Positions 1-5,720 are shown, counted from the first letter of the stretch. The stretch is 7,277 nucleotides of DNA from an uncultured Eubacteriales bacterium (GCA_934675045.1 CAKUPI010000089.1:1-7277); one strand, 5' to 3'. Notes: generated by a model from the sequence alone, not told the origin. Numbers and translations: made by a program.

Positions 1-234
1 AGTCCTGTCCGCGGTTTGCGCCGTTATGAGCGGCGCGATTTTCAGGGCAAACTCACTTACAATAACGGGTGCGCTATGTATCACGCATTGAGAAAAAAGC
101 GTTGGGGAAGCTTTCGCGCTGCTTTGACGAGCCCGTGTAGCCCTCTCCCGCCTGAGCGGCGCCGCGCCGGTTTTGAAAAAAATTGCGCTTTCCCGCCCGT
201 TTTGCCCTTTTCGCCCTTTTTCCCGCAAAAAAGA
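1..234. other. Intergenic or gene-edge DNA with no supportable gene
   Basis: I see no convincing gene here. One plus-strand frame is open from the left edge to 91 and another to 303, but neither shows a ribosome site or a recognisable domain, and the second runs through a promoter and a hairpin, so it is probably chance. The short frame ending at 91 could be the tail of an upstream gene. A perfect 6-bp inverted repeat, GCGCCG/CGGCGC, lies at 18-36 with a 7-nt loop, but no T-run follows. Bases 187-232 are a pyrimidine-rich, T- and C-clustered stretch just upstream of the promoter of the first gene. Confidence 0.5.
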
Positions 235-263
235 TTGACACAACGGCTTTCCGTTGTTAGAAT
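235..263 (+). promoter_or_regulatory. Strong sigma-A promoter of the membrane-protein gene
   Basis: A perfect -35 box TTGACA (235-240) and a good -10 box TAGAAT (258-263) are separated by exactly 17 bp. Transcription would start near 270, about 85 nt before the ATG at 355. This is the best match to the sigma-A consensus in the window. A palindrome fills the spacer (separate entry), so it is probably a regulated promoter. Confidence 0.85.
240..257. promoter_or_regulatory. Palindromic operator candidate in the promoter spacer
   Basis: The 18 bp ACAACGGctttCCGTTGT form a perfect 7-bp inverted repeat with a 4-bp centre. It occupies the whole spacer between the -35 box (ending at 240) and the -10 box (starting at 258). 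A dimeric repressor bound here would block RNA polymerase. The symmetry and position are seen directly; the operator role is inferred, and no regulator is encoded next to it in this window. Confidence 0.6.
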
Positions 264-290
264 AATATCAGGAAAAGTTTTTTGTTCGCC

Positions 291-329
291 GGACAATGAC
301 TGACGCAGCCATTGTCCTTTGTTTTTTTG
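291..329 (+). terminator. Leader hairpin with T-run: attenuator or small-RNA terminator
   Basis: GGACAATG (291-298) pairs perfectly with CATTGTCC (310-317). Inside, CTG (300-302) can pair with CAG (306-308) across an ACG triloop, giving about 11 bp with one A/C mismatch. The stem is followed by TTTGTTTTTTT (318-328), as in an intrinsic terminator. It lies between the promoter (start near 270) and the ribosome site at 336-345, so full termination would leave a transcript of only about 55 nt. It may therefore attenuate the downstream gene. No obvious antiterminator or ligand-binding domain fits in the short leader. Confidence 0.6.
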
Positions 330-335
330 CATGAT

Positions 336-345
336 AAAGAGGTGG
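336..345 (+). promoter_or_regulatory. Ribosome binding site that sets the start at 355
   Basis: AAAGAGGTGG lies 9 nt before the ATG at 355. The in-frame TTG at 319 and ATG at 331 are less likely: the TTG lies next to the leader terminator and neither has a ribosome site at a suitable distance. Confidence 0.75.
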
Positions 346-354
346 ATCGTCTGC

Positions 355-1137
355 ATGAATCCCTTTAAAAAGCTGCAATTCCGGCAGCGTCTTTCCATGA
401 AGAAGCTGATTATCGGCATGGTGTGCCTGTCGGCCTTTTTTTACGTTCTGCACTATGTGATCTTCCGCGATCTGCACCACATCACCATTTTCGCCCTGCA
501 CGACATCGCCTTTCTCCCCCTCGAGGTCATTCTGGTTTCTCTGGTGTTCGAGCGGGTTTTGGACGCCGCACACCGCGAGGAGCACCGCGGCAAGGTCAGC
601 ATGATCGAGAGCATTTTTTTCAATGAATCGGGCTCTGACATGCTGCGCTACCTGCTGCTGTGCGACCCCGGCAGCCGGGAGCTTTGCAGCGCCATGCACA
701 TCTCGGAAAGCTGGGACCGCTCTGATTTCGAGCAGGCCCATCGCTTTGTCGACGGCTATGCCTTTGCCGTCGCCCCGGACCGCACCGACTTTTTTGCCCT
801 GCATTACCACCTGGGCAACCGGCACAAGTATTTCCTCAAGGTCATCGAAAATCCGGTGCTGATGGATCACGAGAGCTTTACCGATCTCATACTGGCCATT
901 TACCACCTGTGGGAGGAGCTGGAGTTTCGCACCGATCTGTATCAGCTTTCTGACGAGGACAAGCAATATCTGTGCGGCATCATCAGCGAAATCTATCACC
1001 TGCTGACCCGGGAATGGCTGCTCAACGTCAGCTACACGCAAAAGCACCATCGGGAGCGCTTCTCCTGCGCCGTGCGCGCCAACCCCTTTGTCTTTTCCGA
1101 GGCCGGCCTTTCTCCGCAGCGCGGGGAAACGCTGTGA
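355..1137 (+). CDS. Membrane-anchored protein of unknown function, two N-terminal helices
   Basis: This encodes 260 residues. After a basic N-terminus come two likely transmembrane helices at about residues 17-37 and 45-65. A charged segment (DAAHREEHRGK, about 70-80) and a long, mainly helical soluble region follow, with no signal peptide cleavage site. By the positive-inside rule the soluble part is probably cytoplasmic. The pattern of a hydrophobic LEVILVSLVFERVL segment, a basic stretch and then a phrase like MIESIFFNESGSDMLRYLL recalls, from memory, a clostridial family of uncharacterised membrane proteins. I know no function for it and see no catalytic motif. The gene has its own strong promoter, a spacer palindrome and a leader hairpin, so its expression is probably tightly controlled. 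It ends 2 bp from the convergent apbE stop codon. Alternative in-frame starts lie at 319 and 331. Confidence 0.85.
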   Translation: MNPFKKLQFRQRLSMKKLIIGMVCLSAFFYVLHYVIFRDLHHITIFALHDIAFLPLEVILVSLVFERVLDAAHREEHRGKVSMIESIFFNESGSDMLRYLLLCDPGSRELCSAMHISESWDRSDFEQAHRFVDGYAFAVAPDRTDFFALHYHLGNRHKYFLKVIENPVLMDHESFTDLILAIYHLWEELEFRTDLYQLSDEDKQYLCGIISEIYHLLTREWLLNVSYTQKHHRERFSCAVRANPFVFSEAGLSPQRGETL

Positions 1138-1139
1138 TC

Positions 1140-2135
1140 TCACGGCGCTTCGAACAGCCCGCCGTCCTTCCCCAGCACAATGAGCCGCGCTCCGTCCACC
1201 TTCCGGATGAGCGCGGCGCTTTGACTTTCCGGCAGCATAAAGCAGGCTGTCGACAGCAGATCGGCCACGCCGGAATCGGAGCAGATCACGGTGGCCGACA
1301 GCACGGCGTCGGACGGCATCAGCGTCTCGGGGTCGATGATGTGGTGGTATTGCACGCCGTCGACGGTAAAATAGCGCAGGTAGCCGCCCGAGGTGACGAC
1401 GGCGCAGTCGGAGACCGTCACGGTGCTCAGCAGCCGGCCGCTTTCGTCCGGGCTTTGCACGCCGACCCGCCAGCCCTCGGCATCGGGCGGCGTGCCCTCG
1501 GCCCAGACATTCCCCCCCGCGGAAAGGATGAAGCCGGTGTACCCGGCGGCGCGCAGCGCGTCGGCCACCAGACCGGTGGCAAACCCCTTGGCCACGGCGC
1601 CGGCGTCAATGCGCATGTCCGGGTCGCGCAGCTCGGCCGTTCCCGCCTCGCTGTCCAGCACAAGCTGCTCGATGCCGCAGTGCTTGGCCGCCTCCCGCAG
1701 GGCCGCACTTTCGGGCAGGGCCGCCTGCCGGGGGTTTTCCAGCGCCGCGCTGCGCGCATCGCTCCACAGCCGCAGCACAGCCCCCATGGCGATGTTGACC
1801 TTCCCGCCGGTCAGCACATACCCTCTTTGCCCCAGCTCCAGCAGCTGCATGACCTCGGGCTCTGTTTTTTGCGGCCCCGCCCCCGCCTGCGCGTTGAGGC
1901 GTGCCAGACCCTCGCCCGTGTCGCCGTAAATGTCAAACAGGCGGGGCAGCCGCTCAAACTCCGCAAAGGCCAGCGATGCCATGGCGTCAAACGACTCGCG
2001 GCTGTCGCTGTAAGCCGTCAGTATGATTAAGGTGTCGAACAGATCGTAGCGCTGCGCGGTGTATTTCTGCGGCCCCTGCCGGCAGCCGCACAGCAGCAGG
2101 CTCAGCGCAAGGCACATGCAAAGGATTTTTTTCAT
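1140..2135 (-). CDS. apbE: FAD:protein FMN transferase, ApbE-type lipoprotein
   Basis: ApbE (Ftp) enzymes use FAD to attach FMN covalently to a Thr or Ser of target proteins, such as RnfG/RnfD, NqrC or extracellular FMN-binding domains, with Mg2+ as cofactor. The 331-residue product begins with a lipoprotein signal peptide with lipobox L15-C-G-C18, so Cys18 should be lipidated and the enzyme held outside the membrane. Family motifs are clear: DAGAVAKGFA at 177-186 (usual DLGGIAKGYA), SAGGN at 205-209, VTSGGY at 247-252, HHIIDP at 264-269, and ADLLSTA at 291-297, holding the Asp292 and Thr296 expected near the metal site. Length is normal for the family. The start at 2135 is supported by AAAGGGAGG (2144-2152 on the complement), 8 nt upstream. 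No obvious flavinylation target lies in the window, so its client must be elsewhere. It is transcribed divergently from glyS and convergently with the membrane-protein gene. Confidence 0.95.
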   Translation of the reverse strand: MKKILCMCLALSLLLCGCRQGPQKYTAQRYDLFDTLIILTAYSDSRESFDAMASLAFAEFERLPRLFDIYGDTGEGLARLNAQAGAGPQKTEPEVMQLLELGQRGYVLTGGKVNIAMGAVLRLWSDARSAALENPRQAALPESAALREAAKHCGIEQLVLDSEAGTAELRDPDMRIDAGAVAKGFATGLVADALRAAGYTGFILSAGGNVWAEGTPPDAEGWRVGVQSPDESGRLLSTVTVSDCAVVTSGGYLRYFTVDGVQYHHIIDPETLMPSDAVLSATVICSDSGVADLLSTACFMLPESQSAALIRKVDGARLIVLGKDGGLFEAP

Positions 2136-2162
2136 GCCGCAAGCCTCCCTTTACTGAAGGTT

Positions 2163-2191
2163 ATTGTACCAGCAGCAAAGGGCAAAAGCAA
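2163..2191 (-). promoter_or_regulatory. Promoter of apbE, extended -10 type
   Basis: On the minus strand TTGCTT (2191-2186) and TACAAT (2168-2163) are 17 bp apart, with a TG one base before the -10 box as in extended -10 promoters. Transcription would start near 2156, only about 20 nt before the apbE ATG, leaving just room for the ribosome site. I see no operator symmetry around it. Confidence 0.6.
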
Positions 2192-2265
2192 ACCTCTTTC
2201 CCGCTGTTTGGCCGCGCGCAGGCCGGTTTTGCACAGTGCATTCCCCACAAAATGGAACCAAGCCC

Positions 2266-2294
2266 TTGCAATTACCGGCTTTTTAGTTTATGAT
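2266..2294 (+). promoter_or_regulatory. Promoter of glyS
   Basis: TTGCAA (2266-2271) and TATGAT (2289-2294) are separated by 17 bp, and the region after them is AT-rich. Transcription would start near 2301, giving a leader of about 72 nt. A second, weaker option uses TATAAT at 2320-2325 with TTGCTG at 2296-2301 (18-bp spacer). Neither leaves room for a T-box leader. Confidence 0.7.
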
Positions 2295-2312
2295 ATTGCT
2301 GATAAATATCAT
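2290..2312. promoter_or_regulatory. Palindrome over the glyS -10 box and start site
   Basis: ATGATATT (2290-2297) and AATATCAT (2305-2312) are perfect inverted repeats of 8 bp with a 7-bp centre. The left arm overlaps the -10 box (2289-2294) and the predicted start (near 2301) lies within the centre, a typical repressor position. As RNA it would be only a weak AT-rich hairpin, so a DNA operator is more likely. The regulator is unknown, and in such AT-rich sequence chance symmetry is possible. Confidence 0.4.
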
Positions 2313-2360
2313 CATAATATATAATAGTGTAATCATGCGCTTTTGTCTGATTCACCATTT

Positions 2361-2366
2361 GGAGGG
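2361..2366 (+). promoter_or_regulatory. Ribosome binding site that sets the glyS start
   Basis: GGAGGG lies 7 nt before the ATG at 2374. The open frame extends upstream to 2290, but that part overlaps the promoter -10 box, and its translation is unlike the start of a GlyRS. The start at 2374 is therefore firm. Confidence 0.85.
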
Positions 2367-2373
2367 ATACCCT

Positions 2374-3756
2374 ATGAAAAATGCCGATAAAACCATGGAC
2401 AAGCTGGTTGCCCTGTGCAAGGGCCGCGGCTTTGTGTACGCCGGCAGCGAAATCTATGGCGGACTTTCCAACACCTGGGACTACGGCCCTCTGGGCGTCG
2501 AACTGAAAAACAACGTCAAAAAGGCCTGGTGGAGCCGCTTTGTGCAGCAGTCCCCCTACAACGTCGGTCTTGACTGCGCCATTCTGATGAACCCGCAGGT
2601 GTGGGTGGCCTCGGGCCACGTCGGCGGCTTTTCCGACCCGCTGATGGACTGCAAAGCCTGCCGCACCCGCCACCGCGCCGACAACCTGATCGAGGCCTTC
2701 TGCGGCCACGAGCCCGACAGCCTCGATTTCGGCGATATGGAGCGCTACATTCGGGAAAACGGCATCAAATGCCCCAACTGCGGCAGCACCGACTTCACCC
2801 CCATCCGCAGCTTTAACCTGATGTTCAAGACCTTTCTCGGCATTACCGAGGACAGCAAGTCCGAAATTTATCTGCGCCCCGAGACGGCGCAGGGCATTTT
2901 TGTCAACTTTAAAAACGTGCAGCGCACCAGCCGCAAGAAGGTGCCCTTCGGCATCGCGCAAATCGGCAAGGCCTTCCGCAACGAAATCACGCCGGGCAAC
3001 TTCATTTTCCGCACCCGCGAGTTTGAGCAGATGGAGCTGGAGTTCTTCTGCCGCCCCGGCACCGAGCTTGAGTGGTTTGACTTCTGGAAGCGGACCTGCA
3101 TGGAGTTTTTGGGCGACATCGGCCTGTCGGGCGAAAACCTGCGCTACCGCGACCACGAGCCGGAAAAGCTGTCTCACTACTCCAACGCCACGACCGACAT
3201 CGAATACCTCTTCCCCTTTGGCTGGGGCGAGCTGTGGGGCGTTGCCTCGCGCACCGACTTTGACCTCAAGGCCCACCAGACCACCTCGGGCGAAAACATG
3301 GAGTATTTTGACGCCGAAACCGGCGAGCATTACCTGCCCTACTGCATCGAGCCCTCGGTCGGCGTCGACCGCATGGTGCTCGCCGCCCTCAGCGACGCAT
3401 ACGATGAAGAGGTCGTCGACGCCGACAAGAACGACACCCGCGTCGTCATGCGCTTTGCCCCCGCCATCGCCCCCGTCAAGTGCGCCATTCTCCCCCTCTC
3501 TAAAAAACTGAGCGAGCCGGCCCGGCAGATTCACGCCCAGCTGTCCGCCCGCTTCAACTGCGACTTTGACGACGCCGGCTCCATCGGCAAGCGCTACCGC
3601 CGTCAGGACGAGATCGGCACCCCCTTCTGTGTCACCTACGACTTTGACAGCCAAACCGACGGCTGCGTCACCGTCCGCGAGCGCGACAGCATGGAGCAGG
3701 TTCGCCTGCCCATCGCCGGGCTGCAGGCCTATATCGAAGAAAAAATCGCTTTTTAA
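2374..3756 (+). CDS. glyS: Glycine--tRNA ligase, single-chain alpha2 type
   Basis: This cytoplasmic class II synthetase charges tRNA-Gly with glycine using ATP. The 460-residue product has the length of the homodimeric bacterial/eukaryotic-like enzyme, not the separate alpha and beta chains of many other bacteria. The N-terminal core holds the typical [18 protein letters not shown] stretch. Two CxxC pairs (Cys93/Cys96 and Cys133/Cys136) probably bind zinc. Motif 2 contains FRNEI with Arg202 and a long [14 protein letters not shown] continuation, and motif 3 is EPSVGVDR with Arg333. Residues about 364-460 form the HGTP anticodon-binding domain, ending in a typical [12 protein letters not shown] segment. 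No key residue appears to be missing. It has its own promoter and is followed by a candidate terminator, so it is probably monocistronic. The symbol may also be written glyQS or glyRS. Confidence 0.97.
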   Translation: MKNADKTMDKLVALCKGRGFVYAGSEIYGGLSNTWDYGPLGVELKNNVKKAWWSRFVQQSPYNVGLDCAILMNPQVWVASGHVGGFSDPLMDCKACRTRHRADNLIEAFCGHEPDSLDFGDMERYIRENGIKCPNCGSTDFTPIRSFNLMFKTFLGITEDSKSEIYLRPETAQGIFVNFKNVQRTSRKKVPFGIAQIGKAFRNEITPGNFIFRTREFEQMELEFFCRPGTELEWFDFWKRTCMEFLGDIGLSGENLRYRDHEPEKLSHYSNATTDIEYLFPFGWGELWGVASRTDFDLKAHQTTSGENMEYFDAETGEHYLPYCIEPSVGVDRMVLAALSDAYDEEVVDADKNDTRVVMRFAPAIAPVKCAILPLSKKLSEPARQIHAQLSARFNCDFDDAGSIGKRYRRQDEIGTPFCVTYDFDSQTDGCVTVRERDSMEQVRLPIAGLQAYIEEKIAF

Positions 3757-3802
3757 TGCGGAAAGCCGGGAGCGCTTCTCCTTCCCGCAGCAACCAACAT
3801 TC

Positions 3803-3853
3803 GGGCCGCCTGCCGGGAACGCCCTTCCCTGCGGCGGCCCTGACGGCTTTTTT
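3803..3853 (+). terminator. Candidate terminator after glyS
   Basis: GGGCCGCC (3803-3810) pairs with GGCGGCCC (3833-3840), and inside GGGAA (3815-3819) pairs with TTCCC (3825-3829), leaving a 5-nt loop and a small internal loop. It is very stable. The first TTTTTT (3848-3853) begins 7 nt after the stem, farther than in a standard intrinsic terminator, so the exact end point is uncertain. It lies 46 nt after the glyS stop codon. Confidence 0.6.
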
Positions 3854-3957
3854 CCGCCTGTTTTTTCCTTTTTTCTTTCAGTTTTTTCCAGATTTCGGCG
3901 CGAAAAATTTTTTTCCTGTGCCCGCAAACCCTTGCAATGACAGGGTTTTGGGGCTGC
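3841..3957. other. T- and C-rich intergenic tract
   Basis: No gene is supported here. The plus strand is strongly pyrimidine-rich, with four separate TTTTTT runs at 3848, 3861, 3869 and 3882 and a run of seven Ts at 3908-3914. These may act as back-up release sites after the glyS hairpin. A similar but more C-rich tract lies at 187-232 before the first gene. I cannot show that the two are copies of one repeat. Confidence 0.4.
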
Positions 3958-3983
3958 TACAAAAATCCGACTTTATTTTTGTA
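3958..3983. repeat. 9-bp inverted repeat upstream of the small-gene promoter
   Basis: TACAAAAAT (3958-3966) and ATTTTTGTA (3975-3983) are perfect inverted repeats separated by 8 bp. The right arm contains the first of the four phased TTTTGT units. It could be a protein-binding site upstream of the promoter; no T-run follows it, so it is not a normal terminator. Confidence 0.5.
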
Positions 3984-4020
3984 TATCTTTTGTAACTATT
4001 TTGTTTGACTTTTGTTACTT
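3977..4020 (+). repeat. Four TTTTGT units at exact 11-bp spacing
   Basis: TTTTGT occurs at 3977-3982, 3988-3993, 3999-4004 and 4010-4015, each exactly 11 bp after the last, so all face the same side of the helix. The third abuts the -35 box (4005-4010), and the fourth overlaps its last base and the spacer. The second and fourth units extend to an 11-bp near-repeat, CTTTTGTAACT and CTTTTGTTACT. Phased T-tracts bend DNA, and phased identical hexamers also suit a cooperative binding protein. The pattern is seen directly; the role is inferred. Confidence 0.6.
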
Positions 4021-4032
4021 TTATGGTAAAAT
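4005..4032 (+). promoter_or_regulatory. Promoter of the small-protein and hydrolase operon
   Basis: TTGACT (4005-4010) and TAAAAT (4027-4032) are separated by 16 bp in an AT-rich setting. Transcription would start near 4039, right at the GGAGGT ribosome site (4040-4045) and only about 13 nt before the ATG at 4052. The mRNA leader would thus hold little besides the ribosome site. Confidence 0.7.
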
Positions 4033-4051
4033 AGAAAATGGAGGTAAGCTG

Positions 4052-4354
4052 ATGAACGCTTCAAAACAAAGCAACGATTTTCCGCTCACTTACAAGGGCC
4101 GCCCTCTGATGAGGAAGGACACGATCATTTATTACGGGAGCATGGCCGACAAGTACATCATTATGATGCAGGTCGGTTCGTCGGAACCTTTGAAGGACCT
4201 CAAGCTCTCTGGGCGGGTATCGGTACAGCTTCAGCTGACTGACCCCGAGATCAGCTCTCGGGACCGTGTTGTAAAATCGACTGAAAAAGACGGGCTGTAC
4301 ACCGCGCTGGATATTGCATCTATCTGGCTGGAAAGGGCGCTGAGCGGCAAATAA
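4052..4354 (+). CDS. Small conserved-type protein of unknown function
   Basis: The product is a 100-residue, probably cytoplasmic protein without signal peptide or membrane helix. The sequence reads as one compact domain: FPLTYKGRPLMRKDTIIYYG, then a hydrophobic strand (DKYIIMMQV), SVQLQLTDPEISSRDRVVK, and a C-terminal helix with ALDIASIWLERAL. I recall short clostridial proteins with the same layout (YKGxPL, IYYG, VQL, DP, RDRIVK, GLY, ALDIxxIWLERAL), but know no function for them and see no catalytic motif. The start at 4052 is chosen because GGAGGT (4040-4045) lies 6 nt upstream; the frame is open to 4001 but that part overlaps the promoter. The next gene starts 33 bp after its stop without a visible promoter, so the two are probably cotranscribed. 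Confidence 0.85.
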   Translation: MNASKQSNDFPLTYKGRPLMRKDTIIYYGSMADKYIIMMQVGSSEPLKDLKLSGRVSVQLQLTDPEISSRDRVVKSTEKDGLYTALDIASIWLERALSGK

Positions 4355-4387
4355 GCGTCCCCCCGTCTCCGTTCTATGGAGGTATTT

Positions 4388-5305
4388 ATGAAATTATCCA
4401 AGGTTCTGCTGGCCGGCGTGTTGACCGCCGCTGCCATGACCGTTTCCGCCTTTGCCTTTGATGTGCAGGGCGGCACGGTTGAGACTTCTTCGTCGGTCAA
4501 TTTCCGCGCCGGCGCTTCCACTTCCGACGCTGTTCTGGGCAGTTTGCAGAGCGGTCAGCGCGTCTGCGTTCTCGACAAGACGGACAACGGCTGGTACAAG
4601 GCCGCCTACAACGGCATGGTCGGCTATATCAGCGACGACTACGTCGACCTCTCCCCTGTCATGAACATCGAGCCGGGCGGCGCCAAAGTGACGACCGCGG
4701 TACTCAACCTGCGCGCAGAACCTTCGACCTCGGCTGCCGTTGTCACCCGCCTGACCAGCGGCACCGTCGCCAAGATCATCGGCATCAACAACGGCTGGCT
4801 CAAGGTGACCTGCGGCTCCAACACCGGTTATATCCACCCCGACTACATCGAAGTGGTCGCCTATACCGCCGCGCCCAGCCGCAACGGCGCTGCTGATACC
4901 GCCGCGGCCCCTTCGGGTCAGGCGAGCGGCACCCGGCAGGAAATCATCGATTACGCCAAGACCTTCCTCGGCGTCAAGTACGTTTACGGCGGTTCCAGCC
5001 CCAAGGGCTTTGACTGCTCCGGCTTTACCAAGTACGTTTTCTCTCACTTCAACATCGGCCTTCAGCGCTCCTCGTCGGCCCAGTATTCGACCAGCGTGAC
5101 CAAAATCAGCAAGTCGGCGCTTCAGACGGGCGATCTGGTTTTCTTCAGCCGTTCCTCCGGCTCGAGCAAGGTCGGTCACGTCGGCATCTATATCGGCAAC
5201 GGCAGCTTTATCCATGCCTCCTCCCCCGGGGACGTTGTCAAGATCGACACGATGGAAAGCGGGTATTACAAGACCCACTACATCGGCGCCGGTACGGTTT
5301 TTTAA
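4388..5305 (+). CDS. Exported NlpC/P60 peptidoglycan endopeptidase with two SH3b domains
   Basis: Proteins of this type cleave the stem peptide of peptidoglycan, usually between D-Glu and a diamino acid, during growth, division or spore-related wall remodelling. The 305-residue product starts with a Sec signal peptide (residues 1-23, likely cut after AFA). Two bacterial SH3 domains follow (about 29-88 with VNFRAG, and 97-157 with LNLRAE) that bind the wall, then an Ala/Ser/Pro-rich linker (158-182) and an NlpC/P60 domain (184-305). The catalytic residues are all present: Cys210 in FDCSGF, His264 in VGHVGIYIG and a third polar residue, His276, in FIHASS. The start at 4388 is set by GGAGGT (4378-4383); an in-frame ATG at 4376 precedes that ribosome site and is less likely. 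It is probably translated from the same mRNA as the small gene upstream, and a strong terminator follows. Confidence 0.95.
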   Translation: MKLSKVLLAGVLTAAAMTVSAFAFDVQGGTVETSSSVNFRAGASTSDAVLGSLQSGQRVCVLDKTDNGWYKAAYNGMVGYISDDYVDLSPVMNIEPGGAKVTTAVLNLRAEPSTSAAVVTRLTSGTVAKIIGINNGWLKVTCGSNTGYIHPDYIEVVAYTAAPSRNGAADTAAAPSGQASGTRQEIIDYAKTFLGVKYVYGGSSPKGFDCSGFTKYVFSHFNIGLQRSSSAQYSTSVTKISKSALQTGDLVFFSRSSGSSKVGHVGIYIGNGSFIHASSPGDVVKIDTMESGYYKTHYIGAGTVF

Positions 5306-5347
5306 AAGAATTGCCCGTGGTACGCCGCGGATCATTCCATACGGTTG

Positions 5348-5387
5348 AAAAGCTGCGGGTATTGCCGGACAATGCCCACAGCTTTTT
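5348..5387 (+). terminator. Intrinsic terminator of the NlpC/P60 operon
   Basis: AAAAGCTG (5348-5355) pairs with CAGCTTTT (5379-5386). After one C/A mismatch, GGGTATTG (5357-5364) pairs with CAATGCCC (5370-5377) with one wobble. The loop is CCGGA. The stem has 16 pairs and ends in TTTTT, with more Ts after it. It lies 42 nt after the hydrolase stop codon. Confidence 0.85.
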
Positions 5388-5527
5388 CTGTTTCGGGGAA
5401 TTGGCCCTTTTCCCCGCCCTTCCGAAGGGAACCGAGGCGGCGGCTTGGAAGCGCTTCCCCGGCGCACCTTCCGTGCCTTTCCTTCCCCGGCGCTTTCGCT
5501 TTGCGCGCCGAAAGGGCAAAATGGCTC
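5388..5527. other. GC-rich intergenic stretch with short palindromes, no gene
   Basis: No gene is supported; the open frames here start inside the hydrolase terminator or lack ribosome sites. The stretch holds CCCTTCCGAAGGG (5417-5429), the perfect 12-bp palindrome GGAAGCGCTTCC (5447-5458) and a CGGCGC/GCGCCG pair further on. These could form small hairpins, but none has a T-run. I see no longer repeat structure. Confidence 0.45.
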
Positions 5528-5555
5528 TTGTGTTTTTGCGGAAAAATGGTATACT
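5528..5555 (+). promoter_or_regulatory. Extended -10 promoter of the riboswitch transcript
   Basis: TATACT (5550-5555) is preceded by TG at 5547-5548, as in extended -10 promoters. A weak -35 box, TTGTGT, lies at 5528-5533 with a 16-bp spacer. Transcription would start near 5562, about 20 nt before the first riboswitch helix. This position fits a leader RNA and supports the riboswitch call. Confidence 0.65.
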
Positions 5556-5581
5556 CGATAGGGAAAAGTAAAGAGGTATAA

Positions 5582-5698
5582 AGGTAACGCGGACGGGAGC
5601 ACGTCTCCTGACGGCGGAATGGGGGTGAGAGTCCCCCGCGAGTGGGTCACTGTGATGCCTTTTCGAAAAGGCTAAGTCAGATGCGCCGGCCGTTGCCT
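5582..5698 (+). ncRNA. Cobalamin riboswitch aptamer
   Basis: Cobalamin riboswitches bind adenosyl-, methyl- or hydroxo-cobalamin and usually turn off B12 uptake or synthesis genes. A perfect 8-bp closing helix is seen: AGGTAACG (5582-5589) with CGTTGCCT (5691-5698). Inside are GGAAT (5616-5620), a GGGGG-TGAGAGT-CCCCC hairpin (5621-5637) matching the conserved GGTGA loop, the core GTCACTGTGA (5646-5655), a GCCTTTT/AAAAGGC peripheral hairpin (5657-5672) and AAGTCAGAT (5674-5682). The last matches the 3' core, usually AAGxCAGGA or AAGxCAGAT. The order and spacing match the family, and the GGTG loop could kiss CACC (5713-5716) in the next hairpin. I cannot tell the subclass or the preferred cobalamin form. 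The regulated gene is presumably the secreted protein at 5923. Confidence 0.88.
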
Positions 5699-5703
5699 GC
5701 ACA

Positions 5704-5720
5704 CCCCGCCAACACCGGGG
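5704..5720 (+). promoter_or_regulatory. Small hairpin after the aptamer, probable kissing-loop partner
   Basis: CCCCG (5704-5708) and CGGGG (5716-5720) enclose the loop CCAACAC. In cobalamin riboswitches a hairpin at this place (P13) makes a kissing contact with loop L5 when ligand is bound. Here CACC (5713-5716) is complementary to GGTG (5624-5627), although its last base is also part of the stem. The role is inferred from position and complementarity. Confidence 0.6.

Noticed and set aside
18..36. GCGCCG/CGGCGC inverted repeat near the left edge as a terminator
   Set aside because: Only ATTTTC follows the stem, with no real T-run, so it does not meet the standard for an intrinsic terminator on either strand.
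16..303. 95-codon plus-strand open frame before the first gene
   Set aside because: It starts at a TTG without a ribosome site, reads through the TTGACA/TAGAAT promoter into the leader hairpin, and its translation is low-complexity Arg/Pro/Phe-rich without a domain.
268..1143. Long minus-strand frame opposite the membrane-protein gene
   Set aside because: It is the mirror of a coding frame with strong GC bias at third positions. It has no ribosome site or signal, and the plus-strand gene has promoter, ribosome site and helices.
3766..3779. GGAG-CGCTT-CTCC just after glyS, resembling GGAAGCGCTTCC at 5447-5458, as a dispersed repeat
   Set aside because: Only the AGCGCTTC core is shared and the flanks do not align, so chance in GC-rich intergenic DNA is the simpler reading.
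2272..3927. 551-codon minus-strand frame over glyS
   Set aside because: The plus strand encodes an unmistakable GlyRS with all class II motifs. The minus frame is an Ala/Gly/Val-rich shadow.
5311..5581. Two overlapping plus-strand frames (86 and 78 codons) after the hydrolase gene
   Set aside because: Both contain the hydrolase terminator and the riboswitch promoter, lack ribosome sites and share no domain.
4394..5650. 418-codon minus-strand frame over the NlpC/P60 gene and into the riboswitch
   Set aside because: It overlaps a clear hydrolase gene, a terminator and the riboswitch, and has no recognisable domain.
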